Source: Marinobacterium sediminicola (lineage in GTDB: Bacteria; Pseudomonadota; Gammaproteobacteria; Pseudomonadales; Balneatricaceae). Taken from it: a DNA stretch of 64,000 nt. Each line of letters begins with the position of its first letter. Position 1 is the stretch's first letter. Position numbers and translations under genes: made by a program. Under the pieces are notes generated by a model, which saw only the letters and a program-made list of their open reading frames with translations, made no database searches and was not told where the DNA came from. Positions 10,390-24,150 of the stretch are shown piece after piece. The stretch lies in contig NZ_CP092123.1 of the NCBI RefSeq assembly GCF_022343685.1, forward strand, positions 3,224,001-3,288,000, read 5' to 3'.

Positions 10390-10419
10390 AAAAACCCCGG
10401 CCTCAACGAGACCGGGGTT
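10390..10419 (-). terminator. rRNA operon terminator
   Basis: On the minus strand, 16 bases past the 5S 3' end, AACCCCGG (10419-10412) pairs with CCGGGGTT (10400-10393), with an inner CTC/GAG pairing, and is followed by T5. Confidence 0.92.
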
Positions 10420-10434
10420 CTGCTTAAATAAGTG

Positions 10435-10551
10435 CTTGGCGATGACCTACTCTCACATGGGGAAGCCCCACACTACCATCGGCGATGACGCGTTTCACTG
10501 CTGAGTTCGGGATGGGATCAGGTGGTTCCACGTCTCTATGGTCGCCAAGCA
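10435..10551 (-). rRNA. rrf: 5S ribosomal RNA
   Basis: The minus strand begins TGCTTGGCGACCATAG, contains the conserved CCGAACTCAG segment, and ends GTCATCGCCAAG, pairing with the 5' end. About 117 nt; last gene of the rRNA operon. Confidence 0.96.
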
Positions 10552-10677
10552 AAACTGGTACAAATCAGATCTGAAATTCGTGACTGTCTGTGTTGTCGCT
10601 ACAAGCGTTCAACCGGTGCTCTTACGAGCTACGATAATCTTTCTAACCATTCATTTCAAACGCCTTGGGCGTTATAT

Positions 10678-13560
<2,883 letters not shown>

Positions 13561-13791
13561 ATATAACCCGAAGGCGTCTGGAAAAATGAATGGTTCGTAA
13601 CGATTATCGCCGGTTGGCGCTTGTATCAAACAATACAAGACAATCTTTCAGATCCAATTTGTTAAAGAGCGTTTAAAGCTAAGAAGCTTTAAAAGATGGA
13701 CTCAGCTATGAGTACACGTTTTAAAGCTCCGTCTGCTTCAACTTTCGATCAGGTAATATGTGTGAACGCTTGCCAGAACTTCGCAATCGTT
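13561..13791 (-). other. 16S-23S spacer without tRNA genes
   Basis: The internal spacer is only ~231 bases. I looked for the tRNA-Ile/Ala or tRNA-Glu genes usual in gammaproteobacterial spacers and found no T-arm GGTTCGA or CCA end. It contains a boxA antitermination element, GCTCTTTAACA on the minus strand (13670-13660), and the 23S processing-stem arm. Confidence 0.85.
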
Positions 13792-15335
<1,544 letters not shown>

Positions 15336-15493
15336 ATCTTTGGTTGAGTCTTTTACGAAAGGAGGAATGATCCCTTCAGACTCGGCTCAAGGTATTACAC
15401 AACGCTAAATGAATATTCAGTTAGGTTGCTTGCCTTGATTAAGCTTTGCGTGCTCAATCCTGACAAGCGCCCACACATATTACCTGATCAATT

Positions 15494-15504
15494 TGTTAAA
15501 GAGC
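15494..15504 (-). promoter_or_regulatory. boxA antitermination site in the rRNA leader
   Basis: GCTCTTTAACA on the minus strand, ~160 bases before the 16S 5' end, matches the Nus-factor boxA core. The same element recurs in the 16S-23S spacer. Confidence 0.8.
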
Positions 15505-15556
15505 GGGCTTGGCCAACCGCGCCGTAGCGCAACCTGTTGTCTCAAGCGAGGCGCAT

Positions 15557-15584
15557 ATCTTACTACGCCGATTTTCGATGTCAA
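15557..15584 (-). promoter_or_regulatory. rRNA promoter P2
   Basis: Minus-strand -35 TTGACA (15584-15579) and -10 TAAGAT (15562-15557), 16-base spacer. The transcribed start region contains CCTCGCTTGAGAC, repeated at P1. Confidence 0.8.
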
Positions 15585-15653
15585 CCATTTTTTTCGTTTT
15601 TTGTTTCAGTGTCGTAACACTTCACAACGATCCGATTGAGATCAAGGAGGCAG

Positions 15654-15683
15654 ATTCTACATCAGAAACCTATTCAGTTTCAA
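15654..15683 (-). promoter_or_regulatory. Possible weaker third rRNA promoter
   Basis: Minus-strand TTGAAA (15683-15678) and TAGAAT (15659-15654) with an 18-base spacer, between P1 and P2. It is weaker in -35 and spacing. Confidence 0.45.
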
Positions 15684-15752
15684 GAACTTATCTCCTTCTC
15701 ACTAAAGCCGTTCAGTGTTTCGCGAACCCTGTCGTCTCAAGCGAGGAGGCGT

Positions 15753-15780
15753 ATTCTACGCATCCCCGCCTGGGTGTCAA
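15753..15780 (-). promoter_or_regulatory. rRNA promoter P1
   Basis: Minus-strand -35 TTGACA (15780-15775) and -10 TAGAAT (15758-15753), 16-base spacer, with an A/T-rich UP-element-like stretch upstream (~15785-15815). The CCTCGCTTGAGAC segment follows the -10. Together with P2 it accounts for the ~500-base gene-free region 15336-15822. Confidence 0.85.
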
Positions 15781-15822
15781 CGCCTTTTTGTAAAAAGATT
15801 TCAAAAAGGTTAAAAACGCAAA

Positions 15823-15850
15823 TGAGCGCCCCTCAAAGGGGGGGCGCTCA
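15823..15850 (-). terminator. Terminator of the Yip1-family gene
   Basis: TGAGCGCCCC / GGGGCGCTCA stem (15823-15832 / 15841-15850) lies 16 bases past the minus-strand stop. The T tract is offset (ATTTGCGTTTTT). It should insulate the rRNA promoters. Confidence 0.75.
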
Positions 15851-15866
15851 CCATGCGGATCCGGTT

Positions 15867-16472
15867 TTATCCACCGGTGTAGCTTAGCGGCACAAATGTA
15901 CCCCACAATATTACAGTTGCCGCTATCAGGCCCACCAGGACACACAAGCCCACAGTTAAAATTGAAGTCGAGAAGAAGAAGGCCCTGTCTTCAGGGATTT
16001 GCATAATCTCCGGTACACCTGTGTATAGCAGGTAAATTGTATAGGACAAGGCTATAAGTCCTACGATAACGTTGAACCACAGCATCGGGTACAGCCCGGC
16101 CAACCCTGACAGGAATAGCGGTGTTGCTGTGAAAGTTGTCAACACAAGACACTCTTCAAATGAGACATTGCCGCCATAGGTTTTTTCCATCCAGTGTACC
16201 GCCCATGCGATAAACCCCACAGCTACCCACATGGCAACATAGAAGGCGATGGCTGCTGGTAAGGCACTGCTGACACTGAGCTTGACGAACTCGGTACCAC
16301 CAATGCTCCAGCCAACCTGAGTCGTCCCGATGAACAGCGATACTGCAGGAATCGCTGCCAGGATACTGATTTGGGCAAGGAATACATGTACGGCTGAGTA
16401 GTGCTCCTTACGTATTGAGCGCCACTCCTGTTTGGGATGGTAGAAAACCCCCATCATATGCTGCAGGAACAT
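15867..16472 (-). CDS. Yip1-family integral membrane protein
   Basis: 201 residues beginning MFLQHMMGVFYHPKQEW, the characteristic N-terminal helix and W of bacterial Yip1-domain proteins, followed by about five membrane segments (~30-50, 70-95, 110-135, 140-160, 170-195). The biochemical role of bacterial Yip1 proteins is not established. AAGGAGG lies 9 bases before the ATG. It follows ctaB by ~100 bases on the same strand and may be read through from the cox operon. Confidence 0.8.
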   Translation of the reverse strand: MFLQHMMGVFYHPKQEWRSIRKEHYSAVHVFLAQISILAAIPAVSLFIGTTQVGWSIGGTEFVKLSVSSALPAAIAFYVAMWVAVGFIAWAVHWMEKTYGGNVSFEECLVLTTFTATPLFLSGLAGLYPMLWFNVIVGLIALSYTIYLLYTGVPEIMQIPEDRAFFFSTSILTVGLCVLVGLIAATVILWGTFVPLSYTGG

Positions 16473-16575
16473 AGGTCTATCCTCCTTGCAGTCCGGGTAT
16501 GGCCCCGGGCCACATCAATTTTTATTTTCGATAGTGCCCGCTTCCGTTCGTTGGTTGCTTTATTTTCCCGAAGGG

Positions 16576-17481
16576 TTATACGAAGAGATGCCCGTAATGG
16601 TCTATCAGAAGTATGGCAAACAGCCACATGATGTACACAATGCTGTAACGAAACATTTTCATCGGTACAGCCACTTCTGTTGAATGATTTAACTTAAGCG
16701 CCCAATAAAGCAGGCGCAGGTTAATCAACGTTACCCCTGACAGATAAAACCAGCCGTTCATTCCCGTTACAAACGGCAGCAGCGTCGCAATCAATGTCAG
16801 CAGTGTATAGAGCAGAATTTGTACTTGTGTGTAGTGCACGCCATGCGTGTTGGGCAACATCGGCACACCAGCCCGAGCATAATCATCACGTCGTGCTATG
16901 CAGAGCGCCCAGAAATGCGGCGGCGTCCAGGTGAAAATAATCAGCATCAGGAGCAGGCCCTGATAGTCAACACTGCCAGTAACAGCTGTCCAGCCCAGCA
17001 ATGGTGGAGCAGCTCCTGCAACACCCCCTATAACGATATTCTGGGGAGTCGCCCGTTTCAGAATCGCCGTATATATGACGGCATATCCGATCAGCGAGGC
17101 TAGCGTCAGCCAGGCGGTGACACTATTAACGGTCAATTCCAACAGTGCGATCCCCGATATGCCCAATATGGCGGCAAATATCAGAGCGCTTCTGGGGCTG
17201 AGCCGCCCCTGAGGCAAAGGGCGTCTGGCTGTTCGTGCCATGTGACAGTCAATGTTGAAGTCCAGCACATGATTGATCGCAGCGGCCGATGACGCCGCCA
17301 GCCCTACCCCCAAACAGGTCAGCGCCAGCAAGACAGGATCGGGAGCTGAGGGAGAGGCAAGGCAGAAACCGACTACCAGTGTCAACAGCATCACGGCCAC
17401 TACCCTCAACTTGCACAACGCCAGATAGTCTCGCCATGAGGTTGAACCAGCTTGATGTTCAGTGAGCGACAAGGTAGCCAT
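16576..17481 (-). CDS. ctaB: Heme O synthase (protoheme IX farnesyltransferase)
   Basis: UbiA-family prenyltransferase converting heme B to heme O, the first step to heme A for the oxidase encoded upstream. 301 residues, ~9 membrane helices. Polyprenyltransferase motifs are visible: NHVLDFNIDCHMARTARRPLPQGR (the N/DxxxD region plus the downstream basic stretch, near residue 66) and the second Asp-containing loop IARRDDYARAGVPMLP. The start overlaps the 3' end of ctaA by 23 bases, supporting coupling. Also called cyoE in quinol-oxidase contexts; the cox neighbourhood favours ctaB. Confidence 0.95.
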   Translation of the reverse strand: MATLSLTEHQAGSTSWRDYLALCKLRVVAVMLLTLVVGFCLASPSAPDPVLLALTCLGVGLAASSAAAINHVLDFNIDCHMARTARRPLPQGRLSPRSALIFAAILGISGIALLELTVNSVTAWLTLASLIGYAVIYTAILKRATPQNIVIGGVAGAAPPLLGWTAVTGSVDYQGLLLMLIIFTWTPPHFWALCIARRDDYARAGVPMLPNTHGVHYTQVQILLYTLLTLIATLLPFVTGMNGWFYLSGVTLINLRLLYWALKLNHSTEVAVPMKMFRYSIVYIMWLFAILLIDHYGHLFV

Positions 17482-18463
17482 GGTTTATCTCCTGTTCTGC
17501 AACACGTGCGCGAGAGTTCAAGTGCATCAGCATTAACAGCAGTGCAACGGCACCAGCATGATGGGCAACCGCCAACCCGAGCGGGAGCAACCAGATGACA
17601 TTGGCGACCCCCAGCCCGGCTTGAGTCAATAGCAATATCCAGTACCCGCATAGTGGCCGCCTTAACCCTGAACGACACCAAAGCTTTGCTGTCCCCAGCA
17701 ATGAAACGACAAACAGCATCAGGGCTCCCAGCCTGTGTGTGACCTGTATAGCTGCCCGCGCCTCTGCCGGCAGCAAACCACCTTCGTAATTGGGGCCTAC
17801 ACTCATCACCGGGTTCAGCCCGGCCACAAAATCGTAATCGACCACTTGATCCCTGTGGCAGTAAAACCAATCACTGCATGCCCATCCTGCATAGTTGGTG
17901 CTGGTCCATCCCCCCAGCGCTAACTGCACAAATAAGGCCATCAACATCAATCGCACCCAGGGACTTGCGGATGTATGCGACTCCTTTTGCACCATTCTCA
18001 TCAGCCTCTGGCGTAGAAGGATCAACAACGTCAGCGTCGCCAGCCCCCCCAAAAGATGCAGGGTTACCACCGCTGGCAGCAATCTCAGTGTTACTGTCCA
18101 CATGCCGAATATGCCCTGAGCAACCACCAGCAATAACAGTCCATATGACAACGCCACGGGGTAACCATGACGATGACGCTGTCGATACGCCATCACTGAC
18201 ATCAGCAGGATCAATACCCCCAATGTGCCAGCCGCATACCTGTGGACCATTTCAATCCATCCCTTGCGCAGATCAATGACTACACCGGGATGTCTTTCAG
18301 ACAACTCGGAATGATCATCGGGAAGAATCCAGGTGCCATAGCAACCTGGCCAGTCGGGACAACCCAAACCGGCATCATTGAGACGTGTCCAGCCTCCCAG
18401 TAACACCACGACCAGAGCTAGCCCAATAGCCAGAGTCGCCAGACGCAGAGACCATCTCATCAT
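17459..18463 (-). CDS. ctaA: Heme A synthase (COX15/CtaA family)
   Basis: Oxidises the C8 methyl of heme O to give heme A. 334 residues with eight predicted membrane segments in two four-helix halves. Conserved features include the N-terminal GGWTRLNDAGLGCPDWPGCYG segment, EMVHRYAAG and THRLGALMLF (heme-ligand His helices), and the mid-protein TSTNYAGWACSDWFYCH cysteine loop. The start overlaps the preceding small gene by 4 bases, and its 3' end overlaps ctaB. Confidence 0.95.
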   Translation of the reverse strand: MMRWSLRLATLAIGLALVVVLLGGWTRLNDAGLGCPDWPGCYGTWILPDDHSELSERHPGVVIDLRKGWIEMVHRYAAGTLGVLILLMSVMAYRQRHRHGYPVALSYGLLLLVVAQGIFGMWTVTLRLLPAVVTLHLLGGLATLTLLILLRQRLMRMVQKESHTSASPWVRLMLMALFVQLALGGWTSTNYAGWACSDWFYCHRDQVVDYDFVAGLNPVMSVGPNYEGGLLPAEARAAIQVTHRLGALMLFVVSLLGTAKLWCRSGLRRPLCGYWILLLTQAGLGVANVIWLLPLGLAVAHHAGAVALLLMLMHLNSRARVAEQEINHGYLVAH

Positions 18464-18906
18464 CCCAACCTCGATGCCTTGAGCAGACGCCTCATATCAG
18501 TCAGTAGCGCGTCCCCCTCGAAACTCAAGGGATGTTTGAGCACCAGATTGCCCAAGGGATCTACCACCCAAATGCCAGGATTCAAATTTCCAGACAATTT
18601 AGCGTCAACTCGCACGCGATCCGCCTCCCGTCCCAGCGCATCATGCACCCGCTTCAACGCCTCAAGTCGATCGTTGCATCCATCAGGGCAGCTCGATTCA
18701 TGAACCAGCACCAGTGACCAGTGCCCTGTATGCCTGTCGAGCTCACCGCCCCATTGGTCAATCGTGCGAACAGGCTGGACCAGCTCCCCATGATTAACCC
18801 CTCTGTCTGGGATGCCAACTCCACTCACCCAAGCCAGCATGGCCAGTATCACGGGTACCAGCCCCACCCCCCAGATCAGCCAGAAAACCCTGCGGTTACT
18901 GTTCAT
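18460..18906 (-). CDS. SCO-like cytochrome oxidase assembly protein
   Basis: 148 residues: one N-terminal membrane helix (~6-27), then a periplasmic thioredoxin-like domain with HESSCPDGCNDR, whose two cysteines (C-x3-C) resemble the SCO copper site, and GIWVVDPLGNLVLKHP. Pseudomonads carry a similar gene between surf1 and ctaA. I start at ATG 18906, which has GGGAGG 6 bases upstream and overlaps the surf1 end by 11 bases; the longer ORF inside surf1 is ignored. A role in Cu or heme delivery is inferred from position and motif. Confidence 0.82.
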   Translation of the reverse strand: MNSNRRVFWLIWGVGLVPVILAMLAWVSGVGIPDRGVNHGELVQPVRTIDQWGGELDRHTGHWSLVLVHESSCPDGCNDRLEALKRVHDALGREADRVRVDAKLSGNLNPGIWVVDPLGNLVLKHPLSFEGDALLTDMRRLLKASRLG

Positions 18907-19633
18907 GAGAGACCTCCCGTCGTTCCCGGCGTCCGACCCATACCAGCCAGATCGCCAGCGCCAGCGCCAGCCCGAACCATTGCACGGCATATCCGATATG
19001 ACGTTGCGGCTCTACCCCTGTATAGATGTTTTCTCTTGGCATAATCATCTCGCTCACCGCCGTCTTCAGGTGCAGAACCAAAGGTTCGACCGGCACCGCA
19101 AGCGCTTCCCTAATCTGCTGGAGATCCATGGACTGCATGCGCCTAGGCCAGCCGGCTTCCATCTGGCTGGCAGCCAGGGTTACCGACTCAAACGGCCTCG
19201 ATAGCACCCCTTCCACCATCCTCCAGCCGGGGACCAACTGAACATCAGGCAGTTGATCCCGGCGTGGTGGCGCCGCAATCCAGCCCAGACTTCCAAGCCA
19301 CCAATTCCCCTCATCGACGCGGACCGGAACGACCACTTCATACCCCACGCGGCCCCGCCAGGTTCTGTTATCCAGAAGAAACACCTTTATCGGTACCAGC
19401 TCAATTTCAAATCGCACCGGAACCCAGTCGTAATGCTCTAACCGCTCCAGCGCACCGGTGACCGTCGTTGCCGGTGCATCTTGCAACTGTTGCAGCCAGG
19501 TCTCTTTCTGGTCAGCACGCTGAAGCTGCCATGCCCCTAGTGATGACAGCAGAGGGACACCCAACAACCAGAGCAACAACCGCACACGTTTGAATCGACG
19601 CCGGCTATCCGCTTTACTGGAGGTATTCGCCAA
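18896..19633 (-). CDS. SURF1-family cytochrome oxidase biogenesis protein, TTG start
   Basis: 245 residues with the SURF1 layout: N-terminal membrane helix ending in LGAWQLQRADQKETW, a periplasmic domain with NRTWRGRVGYEVVVPV, LGWIA, and GYAVQWFGLALALAIWLVWV as the C-terminal helix. SURF1 proteins help insert heme A into subunit I. There is no in-frame ATG near the N-terminus; TTG at 19633 preceded by GGGAGTACC is the likely start. It is separated by only 12 bases from the opposing small gene at 19646. Confidence 0.9.
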   Translation of the reverse strand: MANTSSKADSRRRFKRVRLLLWLLGVPLLSSLGAWQLQRADQKETWLQQLQDAPATTVTGALERLEHYDWVPVRFEIELVPIKVFLLDNRTWRGRVGYEVVVPVRVDEGNWWLGSLGWIAAPPRRDQLPDVQLVPGWRMVEGVLSRPFESVTLAASQMEAGWPRRMQSMDLQQIREALAVPVEPLVLHLKTAVSEMIMPRENIYTGVEPQRHIGYAVQWFGLALALAIWLVWVGRRERREVSHEQ

Positions 19634-19645
19634 GGAGGTACTCCC

Positions 19646-19849
19646 ATGTTTCGTCTGCTGATTCTGGTCCTGTTCATCGCCATCGTTGTTGCCCTGTTCA
19701 GCAGCCTCTGGTCACTGCTCAGGAGTCCATCATCCGATGGCACCACCGCCAATCGCCTCCTTTGGCGGGTCATTCTCAGCGCATTGCTGATTCTGGCTCT
19801 GATCTATGGTTTCAATACCGGACAGTTGCACCCTCACGCTCCCTGGTAA
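19646..19849 (+). CDS. Twin-transmembrane small protein (DUF2909-like)
   Basis: 67 residues with two hydrophobic helices (~3-24 and ~42-60) joined by a polar loop. It matches the small twin-transmembrane proteins found between coxC and surf1 in pseudomonads, also on the opposite strand. It has an excellent AAGGAGG ribosome site. It lies antisense inside the cox operon, so operon transcripts run through it in reverse. Function unknown; a link to oxidase assembly is only positional. Confidence 0.78.
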   Translation: MFRLLILVLFIAIVVALFSSLWSLLRSPSSDGTTANRLLWRVILSALLILALIYGFNTGQLHPHAPW

Positions 19850-19852
19850 GGC

Positions 19853-20737
19853 TCAAAGCACATAAACAAACAGGAACAAACCGATCCAGACCACGTCCAC
19901 GAAGTGCCAGTACCAGGCAACCGCCTCGAAACCGAAGTGCTGGCGTGGACTGAAATGCCCCACGACAATGCGACCTAGAATGATGATCAGCATCAGCGTA
20001 CCCAAGGTCACATGCAGGCCATGAAAACCTGTCAAAATGAAGAACGTGGCACCGTAGATGCCCGATTGCAGGGTCAACCCCAATTCATGATAGGCCTCGA
20101 CATATTCGTAGGCCTGAAAACCGAGGAACACCAGACCCAGCACAATGGTCAGAAATAACCAGCGCCTGACCTGCATGCGCTCGTTTTTCAGCAAGGCTTT
20201 ATGCGCCAGCGTAAGGGTGAAACTTGACGTAACCAACAGGCAGGTATTGAGCAGCGGAATATGCCAGGGACTGATCACTTCACGAGGGCCGGGAAATTGC
20301 TCGGCATCCGGAGGATTGAACAACGGCCACTGGGCCGTGAATTCCGGCCAGAGCATCTGACTGACTCCCTTGTCACCTTCTCCTCCCAACCAGGGCAACG
20401 CCAGAGTGCGAACATAGAAAAGTGCACCGAAGAAGGCGGCAAAGAACATCACTTCAGAGAAGATGAACCAGCTCATCCCCCATCGGAAAGAACGATCCAT
20501 CTGTGGTGAATAAAGCCCGTCCCGACTTTCATGGATGACATTGCCAAACCAGCCCACCAGTATCAGCCCCATCATCAAAGCTCCCGCGAGCAGCAGCACC
20601 AGCCCCAGACCGCCTCCCCGGTCCGCATTCATCGCGTTCAACAGGGTTCCCGCCCCGTAAGCCAGCAGAAAAAGGGCTATCGACGCCAGAATCGGCCAGC
20701 GGCTTTGTTCAGGTACATAGTAGGTTGAGCTGCTCAT
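19853..20737 (-). CDS. coxC: Cytochrome c oxidase subunit III
   Basis: 294 residues, seven membrane helices, with the hallmark GFHGLHVTLGTLML (~235) and the C-terminal AVAWYWHFVDVVWIGLFLFVY. Structural subunit of the aa3-type oxidase, stabilising the D-channel side of subunit I. ATG overlaps the ctaG stop by 4 bases. Confidence 0.97.
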   Translation of the reverse strand: MSSSTYYVPEQSRWPILASIALFLLAYGAGTLLNAMNADRGGGLGLVLLLAGALMMGLILVGWFGNVIHESRDGLYSPQMDRSFRWGMSWFIFSEVMFFAAFFGALFYVRTLALPWLGGEGDKGVSQMLWPEFTAQWPLFNPPDAEQFPGPREVISPWHIPLLNTCLLVTSSFTLTLAHKALLKNERMQVRRWLFLTIVLGLVFLGFQAYEYVEAYHELGLTLQSGIYGATFFILTGFHGLHVTLGTLMLIIILGRIVVGHFSPRQHFGFEAVAWYWHFVDVVWIGLFLFVYVL

Positions 20738-21297
20738 AGCGATTGCTCCTTCTCGGCCATCGCCGCTGTCGATACTTCCGGTGATATATCAAACAGGGTG
20801 TAGGACAGAGTCAGCGAGCGGATATGCTCGGGTAATTTCTTGTCGATGACGAACAGCAGCGGCATCTCGATCGACTCGCCGGCCAGAAGGGCCTGCTGCT
20901 CGAAACAGAAGCAGTTCACCTTGTGAAGGTATTGAGCCGCTTCTGCCGGTGCCACCGAAGGTATGGCCTGAGCCACCATTCGCCGACCGGTCGGGTTGGC
21001 GGCACGAAAGGAAGTCTGCTTCATTTCTCCGGGATGTGTCTCTATGACGTTATCGGTCGGATCAAAGGTCCAGGGCATCCCTTCGTTGTGGACAGCAATT
21101 AGCCTGACCTTCACCTGACGGGATCGATCAGGCCCATCGACCACAACGGGCCCGGTGTTAGTGATCTTCCCGTTAAGCCCGGTGACCTCACAGAAAACAT
21201 CGTAGAGCGGTACCAGCGCGAAGCCGAAACCGAACATCAACACGGCTCCCAGCACCAGCCGCCTGACCAACCGCCGATTATCGGCGTGAATGCTCAT
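20734..21297 (-). CDS. ctaG: Cytochrome c oxidase assembly protein CtaG/Cox11
   Basis: 187 residues: single N-terminal membrane helix (~10-32), then a periplasmic copper-chaperone domain with [16 protein letters not shown] and the conserved [11 protein letters not shown] (CxC copper site) near residue 125. It delivers Cu to the CuB site of subunit I. The start at ATG 21297 overlaps the coxA stop (ATGA) and has GGAGA upstream; the 23-residue extension of the longer ORF is a shadow within coxA. Confidence 0.95.
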   Translation of the reverse strand: MSIHADNRRLVRRLVLGAVLMFGFGFALVPLYDVFCEVTGLNGKITNTGPVVVDGPDRSRQVKVRLIAVHNEGMPWTFDPTDNVIETHPGEMKQTSFRAANPTGRRMVAQAIPSVAPAEAAQYLHKVNCFCFEQQALLAGESIEMPLLFVIDKKLPEHIRSLTLSYTLFDISPEVSTAAMAEKEQSL

Positions 21298-22895
21298 CGC
21301 GGCGTCTCCGGCAATTTCGGTGGCGTGGCAAAAGTATGGTACGGGGCCGGCGAGGCCACCTCCCACTCAAGCCCTTCGGCACCCTCCCAGGCACGAGCCT
21401 CTGCCCTGCGACCACCCCGCACGCAGGCAATCACGTTCCACAGGAAAATCAGCTGCGATAGCCCGAAGATAAAGGCACCGATAGACGCCACCATATTGAA
21501 GTCCGCAAACTGCAATGCGTAGTCCGGTATGCGTCGCGGCATACCGGCCAGACCGATGAAGTGCATCGGGAAGAAAGTGATGTTGACGCCAATGAAACTG
21601 ATCCAGAAATGCAGTTTGCCCATGGTTTCATTGAGCATGTGTCCGGTCCACTTCGGCAGCCAGTAATACACGCCCGCCATGATTGCAAACACCGCACCGG
21701 GCACCAGCACGTAGTGGAAATGCGCGACCACGAAGTAGGTGTCGTGATACTGGAAGTCCACTGGCGCGATCGCCAGCATCAACCCGGAAAAGCCACCGAT
21801 GGTGAACAGCACGACGAACGCAAGCGCAAACAGCATCGGCGTTTCGAAGGTCATGGAACCTCGGAACATGGTCGCCACCCAATTGAACACCTTTACCCCG
21901 GTGGGAACCGCGATCAACATGGTGGCGAACATGAAAAACAGCTCACCCACCAGCGGCAGACCCACAGTGAACATGTGGTGCGCCCATACCAGAAACGACA
22001 GAATGGCGATCGAAGCCGTGGCATACACCATCGAGGCATAACCAAACAGCGGTTTGCGGGCAAAGGTGGGGATGATATGACTGATGATGCCGAAGGCCGG
22101 CAGGATCATGATGTAGACTTCGGGATGCCCGAAAAACCAGAACACATGTTGAAACAGTACCGGATCTCCACCGCCGGCAGCATTAAAGAAACTGGTGCCG
22201 AAGTGGATATCCATCAGCATCATGGTGACGACACCGGCCAATACCGGCATGACTGCGATCAGCAGGAAAGCTGTAATTAACCAGGTCCAGCAGAACAGCG
22301 GCAGCTTCATCATCGTCATGCCCGGCGTGCGCATGTTGAGAATGGTGGCGATGATATTGATTGCCCCCATGATCGAGCTGATTCCCATCATGTGCACGGC
22401 AAAGATGAAGTAGGTCACACTGGGAGGCGCATAGGTCGTGGACAGGGGCGCATAAAAGGTCCAGCCAAAGTTGGGAGCACCGCCATCCATGAACAGGGTA
22501 GATACCAGCATGGCAAAGGCGAACGGCAGAATCCAGAAACTCCAGTTGTTCATCCTTGGCAGAGCCATGTCCGGGGCGCCGATCATCATGGGAACCATCC
22601 AGTTGGCCAGTCCCACAAAGGCCGGCATCACCGCACCGAACACCATAATCAGGCCATGCATGGTCGTCATCTGGTTAAAGAAGCCCGGCTCAACCAGTTG
22701 CAGTCCCGGCTGAAACAGCTCAGCCCGGATCAGCAACGCCATGCAGCCACCGATGAAGAACATCAGCAGGCTGAACCACAGGTACATGGAGCCGATATCC
22801 TTGTGGTTGGTTGTAAACAGCCATCGCCCTATTCCCTTGGCCGGGCCATGATGTGCATGTTCATGAGACTCCAGGGTCGTTTCCAGCGTACTCAT
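21294..22895 (-). CDS. coxA: Cytochrome c oxidase subunit I
   Basis: 533 residues, twelve membrane helices. Heme-copper motifs are present: [12 protein letters not shown] (heme a His), [21 protein letters not shown] (CuB His with the cross-linked Tyr), [10 protein letters not shown] (His pair on CuB) and [15 protein letters not shown] (heme ligands). It reduces O2 to water and pumps protons. Flanked by coxB (4-base overlap) and ctaG. Confidence 0.98.
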   Translation of the reverse strand: MSTLETTLESHEHAHHGPAKGIGRWLFTTNHKDIGSMYLWFSLLMFFIGGCMALLIRAELFQPGLQLVEPGFFNQMTTMHGLIMVFGAVMPAFVGLANWMVPMMIGAPDMALPRMNNWSFWILPFAFAMLVSTLFMDGGAPNFGWTFYAPLSTTYAPPSVTYFIFAVHMMGISSIMGAINIIATILNMRTPGMTMMKLPLFCWTWLITAFLLIAVMPVLAGVVTMMLMDIHFGTSFFNAAGGGDPVLFQHVFWFFGHPEVYIMILPAFGIISHIIPTFARKPLFGYASMVYATASIAILSFLVWAHHMFTVGLPLVGELFFMFATMLIAVPTGVKVFNWVATMFRGSMTFETPMLFALAFVVLFTIGGFSGLMLAIAPVDFQYHDTYFVVAHFHYVLVPGAVFAIMAGVYYWLPKWTGHMLNETMGKLHFWISFIGVNITFFPMHFIGLAGMPRRIPDYALQFADFNMVASIGAFIFGLSQLIFLWNVIACVRGGRRAEARAWEGAEGLEWEVASPAPYHTFATPPKLPETPR

Positions 22896-24040
22896 TGCTC
22901 AGCCTCCCCTGTTGACGGCTCCAGCAGGCGCGCAATCTGCACGGGGGACACCGCCTCGCCAAGACTGTTGCCCCAGGCGTTGCGTTCGTAGGTGATCACG
23001 GCTGCCAGCTCGGTAGCGCTGAGCTGATCGCGGAACGCCTGCATCGCTGTACCGCTCTTGCCGTTGAGAACAATATCGATATGCCCGGCCACATCCCCCA
23101 AGGCTATCGGACTCCCCTTCAATGCCGGGAAGGCACCGGGCACCCCTTCACCGTTGGGCAAGTGGCAGGCCGCACAGGCACGCAGGTACACCTGCTCGCC
23201 CTGTTGCATCAACTCATCCAGCGTCCAGGTACGCTCGGCCGCCGCGGCTGCACTCTGCTTTTCCGCCCGCGCATCCGCCAGCCACTGCTGAAAATCATCC
23301 TGGCTGACGGCTTCGATCACCACGGGCATAAAGCCATGGTCCTTGCCGCAGAGTTCGGCACACTGACCTCGGTAGATACCCGGCTCGTCAATGACGGTCC
23401 AGGCTTCATTAATGAACCCCGGAATGGCGTCTTTCTTGACCGCCAGTGCCGGCACCCACCAGCTGTGGATAACGTCATTGGATGTCAGCAGAAAGCGTAT
23501 TTTGGTTGCCACCGGAACCACCAGATGACGATCAACCTCAAGCAGATAGTGTTCCTGCTTGTCGGCCTCGTTCGTGATCTGCTCGCGCGGTGTGGAAAGA
23601 TTGCTGAAGAAGTTCAGGTCGTGGTCAAGGTAATCGTATCGCCACTTCCATTGATAACCAGTGACCTGTATGTCGAGCTCCGCTTCCGAAGAGTCATACA
23701 TCTGCACCAGCGTAGCGGTAGCCGGGACCGCCATGGCCACCAGAATAGCCAGAGGAATGATCGTCCAGATCACTTCGACCAGCGTATTCTCGTGAAAGTT
23801 GTGTGCCTTGGCACCACGTGACTTGCGGTGGTGGAAGATCGACCAGAACATGACGCCAAATACCACAAGGGCAATGGCTACGCAGATCCAGAAGATCGTC
23901 ATGTGCAGATCGAAAACCGAACGGCTGACATCCGTGACACCAGGTGTCAGATTGACCTCCCAGGCCGCCGCAGCGGTTGCCGAGTACAGCGTCAATCCAA
24001 GCCCCGAGCCGATGGTTGTTATTATTGTCCTTACCATCAT
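22892..24040 (-). CDS. coxB: Cytochrome c oxidase subunit II with fused cytochrome c domain
   Basis: 382 residues: signal sequence, two membrane helices (~45-70 and ~90-112), a periplasmic cupredoxin domain with the CuA ligands ([20 protein letters not shown]), then a C-terminal class I heme c domain with CAACH near residue 290 and a distal Met. The fused heme makes this a caa3-like electron-entry subunit. GGGGAGG precedes the ATG. First gene of the cox operon. Confidence 0.97.
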   Translation of the reverse strand: MMVRTIITTIGSGLGLTLYSATAAAAWEVNLTPGVTDVSRSVFDLHMTIFWICVAIALVVFGVMFWSIFHHRKSRGAKAHNFHENTLVEVIWTIIPLAILVAMAVPATATLVQMYDSSEAELDIQVTGYQWKWRYDYLDHDLNFFSNLSTPREQITNEADKQEHYLLEVDRHLVVPVATKIRFLLTSNDVIHSWWVPALAVKKDAIPGFINEAWTVIDEPGIYRGQCAELCGKDHGFMPVVIEAVSQDDFQQWLADARAEKQSAAAAAERTWTLDELMQQGEQVYLRACAACHLPNGEGVPGAFPALKGSPIALGDVAGHIDIVLNGKSGTAMQAFRDQLSATELAAVITYERNAWGNSLGEAVSPVQIARLLEPSTGEAEQ

Positions 24041-24150
24041 TCAGGCCTCCCCGTCTTGACCCAGAGGGAGGCTCATCGTGCTCCCTCACAGGTGATCCGG
24101 TTAACTCGAGTATAGCAGGCCGTCTGAAAGCGCAAGTTCAGAGCGCAGAT

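Noticed and set aside
13561..13791. tRNA-Ile/Ala in the rRNA spacer
   Set aside because: Looked for on both strands; no acceptor/T-arm/CCA pattern is present.
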